Positions 44,282 to 55,050 of a DNA stretch of 64,000 bases are shown piece by piece. A model generated the notes under the pieces. That model was not told the origin of the DNA and ran no database searches. It saw nothing but the letters and a program-made list of their open reading frames with translations. Origin of the DNA: Marilutibacter penaei (GTDB lineage: Bacteria > Pseudomonadota > Gammaproteobacteria > Xanthomonadales > Xanthomonadaceae); assembly GCF_014145395.1 (NCBI RefSeq), contig NZ_JACHTE010000010.1:61443-125442 (forward strand). The letters are read 5' to 3'. Both the position numbers and the translations under genes were made by a program. Every line of letters starts with the position of its first letter. Positions within the stretch are counted from its first letter, which is position 1.

Positions 44282-45451
44282 ATGGACCCGGATGATCGCA
44301 AGCGGCCCTGGGATGCAGTGGTCGTCGGTGCGGGGCCGGCAGGCGCGGCCACAGCGCTGCGGCTCGCGCGCCGGGGCCTCTCCGTCGCATTGCTGGAGCG
44401 TAGCGACTTCTCCCGGCCGCGCATCGGTGAGTCGCTTGCCCCGGGCGTCTGGCAACGCTTGCAGGCGCTCGACAGCTGCGCGGCGTTCGAGGCGCTTGCC
44501 CCGGCCCCGTCATGGGGCGTCCGGAGCCAGTGGAGTGGCGAGCCCGTCCAGCAGCATTCGTACATGGGACTCGTCCATGCATGCGGGTGGCATGTCGACC
44601 GTGCGGCCTTCGACCGCATGCTGGCGGAACAGGCAGCGGTTGCCGGCGCATGCCTGCGCTTGCGAACGCGGGCGCTGAGGATCCATGCCACGGCATCCGG
44701 ATGGTCGCTTGACGTCGAGACCACGGAGGGCGCCGAGCCGCACGCCCGTGCCTCACGCCGGTATGCGGTGCGGGCGCGCTGCTGGATCGATGCGACGGGC
44801 CGCAGCGCAAGGCTTGCGCGGCAGGTGGGTGCCCGCTGCATGGCATTCGATCGGCTGGTCGGCATCGCCGCGCGATGCGTGGTGGACGGTGGTCGCCGCA
44901 TGCCGCAACACCTGGCGATCGAAGCCACGGAGGCTGGCTGGTGGTACTTCGCGCCGTTGCCGGGTCGCGCCTCGACCCCACCGGCCCTCCAGGCGGTGCT
45001 GATGACCGATGCCGACCTCTGCAGCGCGGCGGGCCTGCACCGCAGGCCTGCATGGCAGGAGGCATTGCAGGCGTCCATCCGGGGGAGCACCGGGGGCACG
45101 GGATCCGACATCGGCTGGGACGCCCCCCGTGTGCACTGTGCCGCTACGCAACGCGCCTGGCGGCACCCCGACAGCTGGGCCCAACCCTGGTTGGCCGTGG
45201 GAGAGGCGGGGCTTGCCGTCGACCCCCTGTCGGGAAGTGGTGTATTGCGAGCGCTCGACAGCGCCGAACGTGCGGAAGCGACGATCGTGGCGCTCCTCGA
45301 AGGCAACCGCCGGGCCGCCATCGCCGACTTCGAGCAGTCTCGAGACGCGGAATGCGAAAGCATGCTGCGCCAGCGAAGCGCCCATTACCGGGACGTCGAT
45401 CGCTGGCACGGTGCACCGTTCTGGCAACGGCGCCAGCGCTGCGCGGCGTGA
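44282..45451 (+). CDS. LodB-like FAD-dependent oxidoreductase
   Basis: A 389-residue flavoprotein of the halogenase/geranylgeranyl-reductase-like group. WDAVVVGAGPAGAATALRLA is the FAD site, GESLAPGVWQRLQAL and GEAGLAVDPLSGSGVLRAL the two further conserved motifs. The halogenase WxWxIP motif is not seen. In Marinomonas, LodB is needed to build the tryptophylquinone cofactor of LodA; the position 3 bases after the LodA-like gene supports the same role here. This is inferred from context and fold, not shown. Confidence 0.85.
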   Translation: MDPDDRKRPWDAVVVGAGPAGAATALRLARRGLSVALLERSDFSRPRIGESLAPGVWQRLQALDSCAAFEALAPAPSWGVRSQWSGEPVQQHSYMGLVHACGWHVDRAAFDRMLAEQAAVAGACLRLRTRALRIHATASGWSLDVETTEGAEPHARASRRYAVRARCWIDATGRSARLARQVGARCMAFDRLVGIAARCVVDGGRRMPQHLAIEATEAGWWYFAPLPGRASTPPALQAVLMTDADLCSAAGLHRRPAWQEALQASIRGSTGGTGSDIGWDAPRVHCAATQRAWRHPDSWAQPWLAVGEAGLAVDPLSGSGVLRALDSAERAEATIVALLEGNRRAAIADFEQSRDAECESMLRQRSAHYRDVDRWHGAPFWQRRQRCAA

Positions 45452-45478
45452 GAGGAGCGCGCCGCCCGCAGTGCGCGC

Positions 45479-45934
45479 TCAGTGGGTGCCGCCCTGCTCC
45501 TGCAACCGCTCGAAGTCATCGCGATAGCGCTCGGCAAGCTCGGTTTTCTGCGCCTCGCTGAGAATCTTGCCGGACACCTGGAAGAACTTGTTCTCCTCTT
45601 CGCGCAGGTGGTGGTGCACCTGTTCGGACAAGGCGCGCGCCTTCTCCAGCCACGCATCCCCGGACGGCTTGAGCTTGGCCAGGTCGGCCACCAGCTCATC
45701 GATCTCGTGATGCTCGTGCAATGCATGGCGGGTGGCATCCAGCCCGTTGTCGTCCATCAGCATCGGCGCGTACAGGAAGCGCTCCTCGGCGGCCTCATGC
45801 GCTTCCAGCTCGATGCGAAGCGTTTCGAAAAGCTGCTGGCGTTCCTTGGCGTCTTCGGTGCGCACCAGGCGCCGCAGCAGGCTCCGCTGGTTCTCGTGGC
45901 TGTCGCGCAGCGCGTCGTAGATGTTCTCGCTCAC
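45479..45934 (-). CDS. Hemerythrin domain protein
   Basis: A 151-residue four-helix hemerythrin-like protein. The ligands are in LRDSHENQRSLL, ELEAHEAAEERFLYAP, HALHEHHEIDELV and EQVHHHLREEENKFF, the usual HHE pattern for a di-iron site that binds oxygen or nitric oxide. The start is GTG 45934, which overlaps the stop of the upstream gene by four bases (GTGA). It is convergent with the LodB-like gene (27 bases apart). Confidence 0.88.
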   Translation of the reverse strand: MSENIYDALRDSHENQRSLLRRLVRTEDAKERQQLFETLRIELEAHEAAEERFLYAPMLMDDNGLDATRHALHEHHEIDELVADLAKLKPSGDAWLEKARALSEQVHHHLREEENKFFQVSGKILSEAQKTELAERYRDDFERLQEQGGTH

Positions 45935-46332
45935 GCCTGCGCCACCTTGCCGATCCTGCAACGCGAGACCACCGCCCGCGTCAGTTCGGCGACTTCGTGC
46001 CACTCGATGCCGTGGGTATCCCGCATGCGCTCGCAGCGGCTGCGCAACTGCGCGTCGAGCGCGTCGCCGTCGGCATGCGGTGCTGAAAGATAGGTGCTGA
46101 TCCCGAGCTGGATGGCGGGCATGTACCGCTCGAACGGAAGGCTCGCGTTGAACGCCGGATTGGCCGGGTACTCGCGGCGCCAGAAGCGGATCTCGCGATC
46201 GCTGTCGATGACGAGGCGCGGCGTGTGCTGGGGCAGGACGTTGATCTCGATCGACGTGGCGGGTACCGGGCCGTCGGCTTCGATCATGTCGGGATGGCTG
46301 AGCATGGTGGCGACCTCGAGGGTGGTGTTCAT
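45931..46332 (-). CDS. Hypothetical protein coupled to hemerythrin gene
   Basis: A 133-residue protein starting at ATG 46332 (ATG 46419 would add 29 Arg/Ser-rich residues and is less likely). No signal peptide or known domain; it contains SIEINVLPQHTPRLVIDSD and FERYMPAIQLGISTYLSAPH, an alpha/beta-looking arrangement. The stop overlaps the hemerythrin GTG, so the two are made together. I do not recognise the family. Confidence 0.7.
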   Translation of the reverse strand: MNTTLEVATMLSHPDMIEADGPVPATSIEINVLPQHTPRLVIDSDREIRFWRREYPANPAFNASLPFERYMPAIQLGISTYLSAPHADGDALDAQLRSRCERMRDTHGIEWHEVAELTRAVVSRCRIGKVAQA

Positions 46333-46480
46333 CCGGCGCTCAATCTCACGCCTGCCCCGTGAAGTCGATGTCGATGGCAGGTCGGAACCCGGCTCTTTCC
46401 TGAATGACCGCCCCTGCATTCACCGGCCGACCACGAAGCCGAATGGAGGATGGTGGAATCGATCCACGGTTGGGGGCGGA

Positions 46481-48169
46481 ATGGCGGAAGACAACGGAAC
46501 GCGCGCGCGGCAGGACGTGCCCGACGGGATGGCGCACAAGGCGAGGGTGCTTCGCTTCCTGCTGAGGTACCGGCGTGCCGGTTTGTTCAGCGGCCTCCAG
46601 CTTCCGAATGAAGAGGGTGCCGATGACGAGCAGGGGCAGCCGGAACGGTTCGCGCAGGACCTGGAGGCGCTGGGCCCCACGTTCATCAAACTCGGCCAGA
46701 TGCTGTCCACGCGTCCGGACCTGGTACCGGCACCCTTCGCCTCCGCGCTCGAGCGGATGCAGGAGGACGTGGCGCCGCTGCCTTTCGAGCAGATCCGGGA
46801 GGTGGTCGAACGCGAGCTGGGTGTCTCGATCTCGCAGGCCTTCGGGAGTTTCGAGGAGGCGCCGCTGGGCTGCGCATCGCTCGCCCAGGTGCATCGTGCG
46901 ACGCTGCGGGATGGCCGGCCCGTGGCCGTCAAGGTGCAGAAGCCGCGCGTCGCCCAGCAACTGCGCGCCGACCTTGATCTGCTGGAGAGCCTGGCCGTCG
47001 CGGCGGATCGCCTGACCGACGTCGGCGGCAGCGTCCGCTTCGCCGACTGGCTGGCGGAGTTCCGCAGGACGGTCATGGCGGAACTGGACTATGTCGCGGA
47101 AGCGGAAAACCTCGATCGCTTCGGCGAGCATCTCGCGCACTACCCCGAGCTGACCGTGCCGGCCCCGGTATGGGATTACACCCGTCCGCGCCTGCTGGTC
47201 ATGGCGCTGGTGGACGGAGTGCAGGTGGGTCAGGTGTCCGGGCTGCGGCGCACCGAGGAGTCGATGGCGCCGCTCGCCAGCGCGCTGGTGCGCGCCTATC
47301 TCGACCAGACCTTCGTCCACGGGGAGATCCACGCCGATCCCCACCCGGGCAACCTGCGCGTCACGCCCGACGGGAAGCTGGCGGTGTTCGACCTCGGCAT
47401 GGTGGCCAACGTGCCACCGCGCCAGCGCGACCGCCTGATGAAATTGCTGTTCGCCGCGGTGGACGGCCGCGGCGAGCAGGTGGCCGACGAACTCATGGCG
47501 CTGAGCATCCGCCTGCCGGACTTCGACGAGGCACGCTTCACGCGTGAAGTCGCGCAGTTGGTCAGCCGTTATGCGGCCCATCCGGCATCCATGGCCGAGG
47601 GCGGCGTCGTGCTCGAGCTGGTGCGCATTTCCGCCGTCACCGGCCTGCGCACGCCGCCGGAGCTGAGCCTGTTGGGCAAGACGCTGTTGAACCTCGACGC
47701 GGTGCGAATGCAGTTGTCGCCGGAGCTGGATACCCGAGCGCTGGTGGAGGACCACCTCCAGCACGTCATGCGCGCGCGCCTGCGCAAGTCGCTGTCGTCC
47801 CCCAACCTGGCGGCGGAACTGATGGAGCTCCAGACCCTGGTGCGCGATGGTCCGCGCAAGCTCACGGACATCCTGTCCTTGCTGGCCGACAATCGCCTGC
47901 AGGTGCGGATGACCGGGCTGGAGGAGTCGCACCTGATGGAAAACCTGCAGAAGATCGCCAATCGCATCTCGGCCAGCGCGATCGCCGCTGCCCTGATCCT
48001 GGCGTCATCGCTGTTGATGGGCGTGGAGAGCGGACCCCGGCTCTGGGGGTATCCGGCGCTGGCGTTGGTGCTCTTCGTCATGGCAGTGCTGCTCGGCCTC
48101 ACCCTGGTCGCCAGTGCGCTGCTGGGTGATCGTCGCGCGCCCGTCCGGGAGGAACGCCCTCCACGCTGA
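46481..48169 (+). CDS. ABC1/UbiB family atypical kinase
   Basis: A 562-residue ABC1/ADCK protein. The KxGQ helix is FIKLGQMLSTRPDLVP (K70), then the Ala-rich and nucleotide-binding parts ASLAQVHRATLRDG, VAVKVQKP, and the catalytic HADPHPGNLR and VFDLGMVANV. Two transmembrane helices close the C-terminus (ISASAIAAALILASSLLMGV; LALVLFVMAVLLGLTLVASA). UbiB supports ubiquinone synthesis, but this copy stands in a stress-type cluster rather than with ubi genes, so it may be a paralogue. Confidence 0.88.
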   Translation: MAEDNGTRARQDVPDGMAHKARVLRFLLRYRRAGLFSGLQLPNEEGADDEQGQPERFAQDLEALGPTFIKLGQMLSTRPDLVPAPFASALERMQEDVAPLPFEQIREVVERELGVSISQAFGSFEEAPLGCASLAQVHRATLRDGRPVAVKVQKPRVAQQLRADLDLLESLAVAADRLTDVGGSVRFADWLAEFRRTVMAELDYVAEAENLDRFGEHLAHYPELTVPAPVWDYTRPRLLVMALVDGVQVGQVSGLRRTEESMAPLASALVRAYLDQTFVHGEIHADPHPGNLRVTPDGKLAVFDLGMVANVPPRQRDRLMKLLFAAVDGRGEQVADELMALSIRLPDFDEARFTREVAQLVSRYAAHPASMAEGGVVLELVRISAVTGLRTPPELSLLGKTLLNLDAVRMQLSPELDTRALVEDHLQHVMRARLRKSLSSPNLAAELMELQTLVRDGPRKLTDILSLLADNRLQVRMTGLEESHLMENLQKIANRISASAIAAALILASSLLMGVESGPRLWGYPALALVLFVMAVLLGLTLVASALLGDRRAPVREERPPR

Positions 48170-48221
48170 GGCCATCCCCCGTCCGGTGGCCCGCATCCAA
48201 GCTCGTCGAAGGAGTACCTGC

Positions 48222-49304
48222 ATGGCAAGTCGCAAGAAATCGTCCGGAACCGTCGCGAAGAAGGCCGTGAAGTCATCGAGGGCATCCACCCAGGCCCGGG
48301 TGGGCGCAGCACTCGGCGATGACGCCCGCGTCGCGGCCGCCGTGGCGCGGCGGCATCGCGGATTGCAGGCACGTGCGGAGCGGGTGAACGAAGCGGCGCG
48401 GAAGTCGGCATCTTCCAAGGACAGGAAGAAGCCCGTGCAGGCCGGTGCGCGTTCCCAGCCGGTCAACCCGATGCCGGCCCAGCACCTTCCCAAGCCGGGC
48501 AACGAGCATGCGCTCCGCACGGCGCCGCGTTACGACGCCCCCGCGTACGAAGGCAGCGGCAAGCTTGAGGGCATGAAGGCCATTGTCACGGGGGGAGATT
48601 CCGGGATCGGGCGCGCCGTGGCCGTGTTGTTCGCGAGGGAGGGGGCCGACGTGGCCGTCTTCTACCTCAACGAGCACGAGGACGCGGAAGTGACGCGCGA
48701 GGCGGTCGAGGCGGAGGGCCGGACCTGCGTGCTCGTGGCCGGCGACGTGAAGGACAGCCGGTTCTGCAACCGCGCGGTGAAACAGACCGTGCGACAACTC
48801 GGTGGGCTGGACATCCTGGTCAACAACGCCGCGTTCCAGCAGCATCTGGAGCGGCTGGAGGACCTCAATGATGCCCAGCTTGCGGAGACCCTCGGAACGA
48901 ACGTGGCGGGGTACTTCAACATGGCGCGGGCCGCGCTTCCCCACCTCGGGAACGGTTCGAGCATCATCAACACGGGTTCGGAGACAGCATTGTTCGGGAG
49001 CGGCGGCTTGCTGGATTACGCCGCCACCAAGGGTGCGATCCATGCGTTCACGCTCAGCCTGGCGGCACAGCTGTTGCCTCGCGGCATCCGCGTGAATGCG
49101 GTTGCGCCTGGACCCGTATGGACGCCGCTGAACCCGGCCGACAGGCGCGGGAAGGACGTGGCGGACTTCGGCAAGGACAGCGACATGGGACGGCCGGCGC
49201 AACCGGAAGAGATCTCCCCTGCGTACGTGTTCCTGGCATCGCCGGTCACCGCCTCCTACATAAGCGGCGTGGTCCTGCCAGTGATGGGCGGTCCACGCGG
49301 ATGA
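48222..49304 (+). CDS. Short-chain dehydrogenase with basic N-terminal tail
   Basis: A 360-residue protein. The SDR core starts at about residue 115 with IVTGGDSGIGRAVAVLFARE (cofactor loop T123), and has LDILVNNAAFQQHL and the active Y266-x3-K270 (DYAATKGA). It belongs to the YghA/YhdF-like glucose/ribitol-dehydrogenase-type group. The first 110 residues are Lys/Arg/Ala-rich (MASRKKSSGTVAKKAVKSSR), roughly twice the extension usual in this group and reminiscent of histone-H1-like tails. Substrate unknown; the neighbouring ChaB, hemerythrin and Cls-like genes suggest a stress role. Confidence 0.87.
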   Translation: MASRKKSSGTVAKKAVKSSRASTQARVGAALGDDARVAAAVARRHRGLQARAERVNEAARKSASSKDRKKPVQAGARSQPVNPMPAQHLPKPGNEHALRTAPRYDAPAYEGSGKLEGMKAIVTGGDSGIGRAVAVLFAREGADVAVFYLNEHEDAEVTREAVEAEGRTCVLVAGDVKDSRFCNRAVKQTVRQLGGLDILVNNAAFQQHLERLEDLNDAQLAETLGTNVAGYFNMARAALPHLGNGSSIINTGSETALFGSGGLLDYAATKGAIHAFTLSLAAQLLPRGIRVNAVAPGPVWTPLNPADRRGKDVADFGKDSDMGRPAQPEEISPAYVFLASPVTASYISGVVLPVMGGPRG

Positions 49305-49335
49305 CGGCGCGCGTCCGCTCCGACGACCGGCCGGA

Positions 49336-49617
49336 ATGCGGCTGATGGCACCGGTGGATGCACTTGGGTGGACGGCGTCCGGCGTTCTGCTCCTGACCCT
49401 CGGCCGGCAGGTCTGGGTGCAGTGGCGCGAGCGTCGGACCGAGGGCGTCTCCTCCTGGCTGTTCATCGGCCAGATGACCGCGAGCCTCGGTTTCACGGTG
49501 TACAGCGCGCTGATCGGGAACGCGGTTTTCGTGCTGACCAATGCCGCCCTGCTCCTGACGGCGATCGCCGGGCAGTTGATCTACCGCCGCAACGTGCGAA
49601 GAGAGGCCCGTGAATGA
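49336..49617 (+). CDS. SemiSWEET-like small membrane protein
   Basis: A 93-residue protein with three hydrophobic helices, as in the SemiSWEET/PQ-loop family: LGWTASGVLLLTLGRQVWVQ, RRTEGVSSWLFIGQMTASLG and VFVLTNAALLLTAIAGQLIY. The GRQVWVQWRERRTEGVSSW stretch matches the PQ-loop position though the Pro is missing. SemiSWEETs dimerise to move sugars. It overlaps the next gene by 8 bases. ATG 49345 is an alternative start. Confidence 0.65.
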   Translation: MRLMAPVDALGWTASGVLLLTLGRQVWVQWRERRTEGVSSWLFIGQMTASLGFTVYSALIGNAVFVLTNAALLLTAIAGQLIYRRNVRREARE

Positions 49618-50920
49618 CCGCGGCGAGCTTGCCATGAGCCGTTGGCGCAAGCGACTGGCGTGGACCGTGGTCGGCACGGTCCTGGCGACCGTGCTGGGCG
49701 TCGTGGTGTGGATGAACTTCGCCACCCCCGAGAAGGCGTTGGAACGCAAGGTCGAGCACCACTATGCGGTGTCCGACCCGCAGTTCGTGCGGGAGATGTC
49801 CGTGATGCTGGGCCCGTCGGTGCTCCCGGGCAACAAGGTGGAAGCCCTGAACAACGGGCACGAGATATTTCCGGCCATGCTCGCGGCCATCCGCAGCGCC
49901 CGGCACACGGTGACCTTCGAAACCTACATCTACTGGTCCGGCGAGGTCGGCACGCAGTTCGCCGAAGCCCTGTCGGAGCGCGCGCGTACAGGCGTGGAGG
50001 TGCGGGTGATGATCGACTGGGTGGGCAGTGCCAAGATGGACGAAGGCCTGCTCGACCGCATGGAAGAGGCCGGCGTCGACGTGATCCGCTACCGGCCCCT
50101 GAAGTGGTACAACCTCGGCCGGATCAACAACCGCACCCATCGGAAGTTGCTGGTGGTGGACGGGAAGGTCGGATTCACGGGTGGTGTCGGCATCGCCGAC
50201 CCATGGCAGGGCAATGCCGGCGATGCCGACCATTGGCGCGACATGCATTTCCGCATCGAAGGGCCGGCCGTGGCGCAGATGCAGGCGGCGTTCAACGACA
50301 ACTGGATCAAGACCACCGGGGTGGTCCTCAACGGCGATGGTTACTTCCCAGAGCAGGAGCCGGCGGGCCTCATGCCCGCACATGTGTTCGTGTCGTCGCC
50401 GGCAGGCGGCAGCGAGAGCATGCACCTGATGTACCTGATGTCGATTGCCGCCGCGGAACGCACGATCGACCTCGCGGCTGCGTACTTCGTGCCCGATGAC
50501 CTGGCGATCCAGGCGTTGGTGGCGGCGCGCCACCGCGGTGTCCGGGTGCGTGTCATCGTGCCGGGCCGGCATATCGACTCGGTGGTCGTGCGGCTGGCGT
50601 CCAAGGCCCATTGGGGCGAGCTTCTCGCCGCCGGGGTGGAGATCCATGAGTACCAGCCGACGATGTTCCACAACAAGATGCTCATCGTCGACCAGGGCAT
50701 GGTGTCCGTCGGCTCGACCAACTTCGACCTGCGCTCGTTCCGCCTCAACGACGAGGCGAGCCTCAACGTGTACGACGCGGAGTTCGCCCAGGCGATGACC
50801 CGCGTGTTCGAAGGCGACCTCGAGCACGCCAGGCGTTATACGTACGAGGCGTGGTTGCACCGACCGTGGCGGGAGCGTGCGATGGAAACCGTGGTGTTGC
50901 CGATCAAGTCGCAGCTTTGA
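49610..50920 (+). CDS. Cardiolipin synthase-like phospholipase D protein
   Basis: A 436-residue membrane-anchored PLD-family protein. One N-terminal transmembrane helix (LAWTVVGTVLATVLGVVVWM) is followed by two HKD motifs: THRKLLVVDGKVGFTGG (H177) and FHNKMLIVDQGMVSVGSTN (H354). This is the ClsB/ClsC type, which joins phosphatidylglycerol units or exchanges polar head groups. The start is GTG 49610 behind GAGAGG; ATG 49634 is possible. It overlaps the SemiSWEET-like gene by 8 bases. Confidence 0.87.
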   Translation: MNDRGELAMSRWRKRLAWTVVGTVLATVLGVVVWMNFATPEKALERKVEHHYAVSDPQFVREMSVMLGPSVLPGNKVEALNNGHEIFPAMLAAIRSARHTVTFETYIYWSGEVGTQFAEALSERARTGVEVRVMIDWVGSAKMDEGLLDRMEEAGVDVIRYRPLKWYNLGRINNRTHRKLLVVDGKVGFTGGVGIADPWQGNAGDADHWRDMHFRIEGPAVAQMQAAFNDNWIKTTGVVLNGDGYFPEQEPAGLMPAHVFVSSPAGGSESMHLMYLMSIAAAERTIDLAAAYFVPDDLAIQALVAARHRGVRVRVIVPGRHIDSVVVRLASKAHWGELLAAGVEIHEYQPTMFHNKMLIVDQGMVSVGSTNFDLRSFRLNDEASLNVYDAEFAQAMTRVFEGDLEHARRYTYEAWLHRPWRERAMETVVLPIKSQL

Positions 50921-51022
50921 GCCGCATTCCGCAGGGTCGGGCCTGACGAACGTACGCGAGGTGCGCATGCGCCTCGCTGCCCCGCCGGGAAGCCAACCGG
51001 CACGTCGCACCGCGCAGTACTT

Positions 51023-51056
51023 CTTCTCAGTGATTCTTCCTTCTCAGTGATTCTTC
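51023..51056. repeat. Perfect 17-bp tandem duplication at the chaB 3' end
   Basis: CTTCTCAGTGATTCTTC occurs twice in direct tandem (51023-51039 and 51040-51056). The second copy holds the chaB stop and last codons, so the gene end is duplicated just beyond the gene, as for the Nudix gene. Confidence 0.85.
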
Positions 51057-51277
51057 GCGTGCCAGTCGCCGTCGTCGCCTTTCTCGTACTTCTCTTTCAC
51101 CGCGGCCCAGGCTACCCGGTGCGACGTTTCCTCGCGGCTGGCGTCGCCCCGCCGGTCGGAGGGATCCTTGTACTCGGTCCAGGCGCTGTTGTAGGCCTCC
51201 TTGTAGATCTCCTGCGCATGCTTGGGCGTGTGGTCGCGGACAGAGGCAGGCAGGTCACTGATCGAGTCGTAAGGCAT
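51044..51277 (-). CDS. ChaB family protein
   Basis: A 77-residue ChaB-like protein: MPYDSISDLPASVRDHTPKH, then AQEIYKEAYNSAWTEYKD, and a C-terminal SHRVAWAAVKEKYEKGDDG. The SDLP-x2-VRxxLP-x3-AQEIY pattern is the family signature. ChaB was linked to cation transport with ChaA, but solved structures show a small helical protein of uncertain role. The ribosome site ACAGGAGC lies 6 bases upstream of ATG 51277. It is convergent with the Cls-like gene. Confidence 0.88.
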   Translation of the reverse strand: MPYDSISDLPASVRDHTPKHAQEIYKEAYNSAWTEYKDPSDRRGDASREETSHRVAWAAVKEKYEKGDDGDWHAKNH

Positions 51278-51495
51278 GGGGCGCTCCTGTAGAGGGGTGT
51301 GCCCACCCTCTTACGCTGCGCCTTAAGATCGCGCCAAGCCGGTGGAAAGAATCAGTTCATCGGCACCGGTCGTTCACGTATCAGTGGGTCATGCGATGGC
51401 GACCTTCCTGCCGGGGAGGGGCGCCCGGTGGGATTTCACACTGAATCGCCCGGCAGTGGCCCACACTTCGCCTTCCTCCGACCTGGGTTGACGCG
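51278..51495. other. Intergenic region between chaB and the next gene
   Basis: The region holds the divergent promoters of chaB and the 51496 gene. An imperfect inverted repeat, AGAGGG and CCCTCT (51291-51314), lies in the chaB leader just ahead of its ribosome site and could fold in the mRNA. Otherwise nothing is seen. Confidence 0.4.
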
Positions 51496-51744
51496 ATGGA
51501 CCTGCCCCCGGTAGCGGCTGATTTCGAAGGCCTGGTCGCGCGGTGCGACGCCGTCGAAAAGAAGCTGCCGCAATTGCATGTCGAATTTTCCGACCCCCTC
51601 ACGTTCGACCGCGCGTTCGCCGCGATCGCGTCCGCGCTTCTCGCCAATGCCGAGCAGATCGAGGCCGCGCCCGAGGATCCGGTCGCCTACGTGAGAAAGC
51701 GCCTCGACCGGATGCTGGCGGCGGGCGGTGCAACGACGCGGTAA
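51496..51744 (+). CDS. Hypothetical protein
   Basis: An 82-residue protein with no recognised domain: mostly helical in appearance (FDRAFAAIASALLANAEQIE and VAYVRKRLDRMLAAGG), no signal peptide. ATG 51496 has only a weak ribosome site. Codon use looks like the neighbours. It is convergent with gcvP, 54 bases away. XseB (exonuclease VII small subunit) was considered because of size but its motifs are absent. Confidence 0.55.
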   Translation: MDLPPVAADFEGLVARCDAVEKKLPQLHVEFSDPLTFDRAFAAIASALLANAEQIEAAPEDPVAYVRKRLDRMLAAGGATTR

Positions 51745-51797
51745 CGGCGTCGCACCGCCAGCGCATGGGCCCGGCGCAGGGCGCCGGAGATCGACCC

Positions 51798-54689
<2,892 letters not shown>

Positions 54690-54742
54690 GTCGGGGCGTC
54701 CGTAGGTCGGTCAGGCCGGGTGCGTTGCCGCACGTAAGGGCG

Positions 54743-54976
54743 CCCCTCTGTCCTTTCGCCTGAGAGTTTGGAAGCGTGCCTCGACAGGCGGCTGGGGGAG
54801 GGGGTGCCTCCTGGAAGCCTCGCTTCTTGCCCCTTCGGCGCCGGCCGCCCCCGCTGCTGATACCAGTCGGGTCGCCGGTCTCTCCAGAGTTGTGTCACCA
54901 CGCGTGGTGCTGGGCCTGAGCGATTACGGGCGTTGCGCCTTCGGCAGCGGTACGGACCGCTTCTCCCACGCGTGGA
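54743..54976 (-). promoter_or_regulatory. Tandem glycine riboswitch upstream of gcvP
   Basis: On the minus strand two glycine (gcvT-motif) aptamers follow each other. Aptamer I (about 54976-54898) has GTGGGAGAAG, CTGCCGAAGGCGCAACG and CGCTCAGGC inside the palindromic ends CCACGCGTGG. Aptamer II (about 54890-54743) has CTCTGGAGAGACC, CGCCGAAGGGGCAAG and CTCTCAGGCGAAAGGACAGA. A short linker (GTGACACAA) joins them. TATACT at 54989-54984 is a likely -10 box 10 bases upstream. The 53 bases between aptamer II and the gcvP ATG, with a GTGCG/CGCAC hairpin, form the expression platform. Glycine binding should raise gcvP expression. Confidence 0.92.
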
Positions 54977-55050
54977 CCCCGCCAGTATACCGTTTCGGCC
55001 CGGCCCCGGTGGACGTGCCGGGCCGTGTCGCGTTCAGGCGCCGGGCAGGC

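Noticed and set aside
51496..51744. Exonuclease VII small subunit
   Set aside because: Similar in size, but the conserved XseB motifs are not present.
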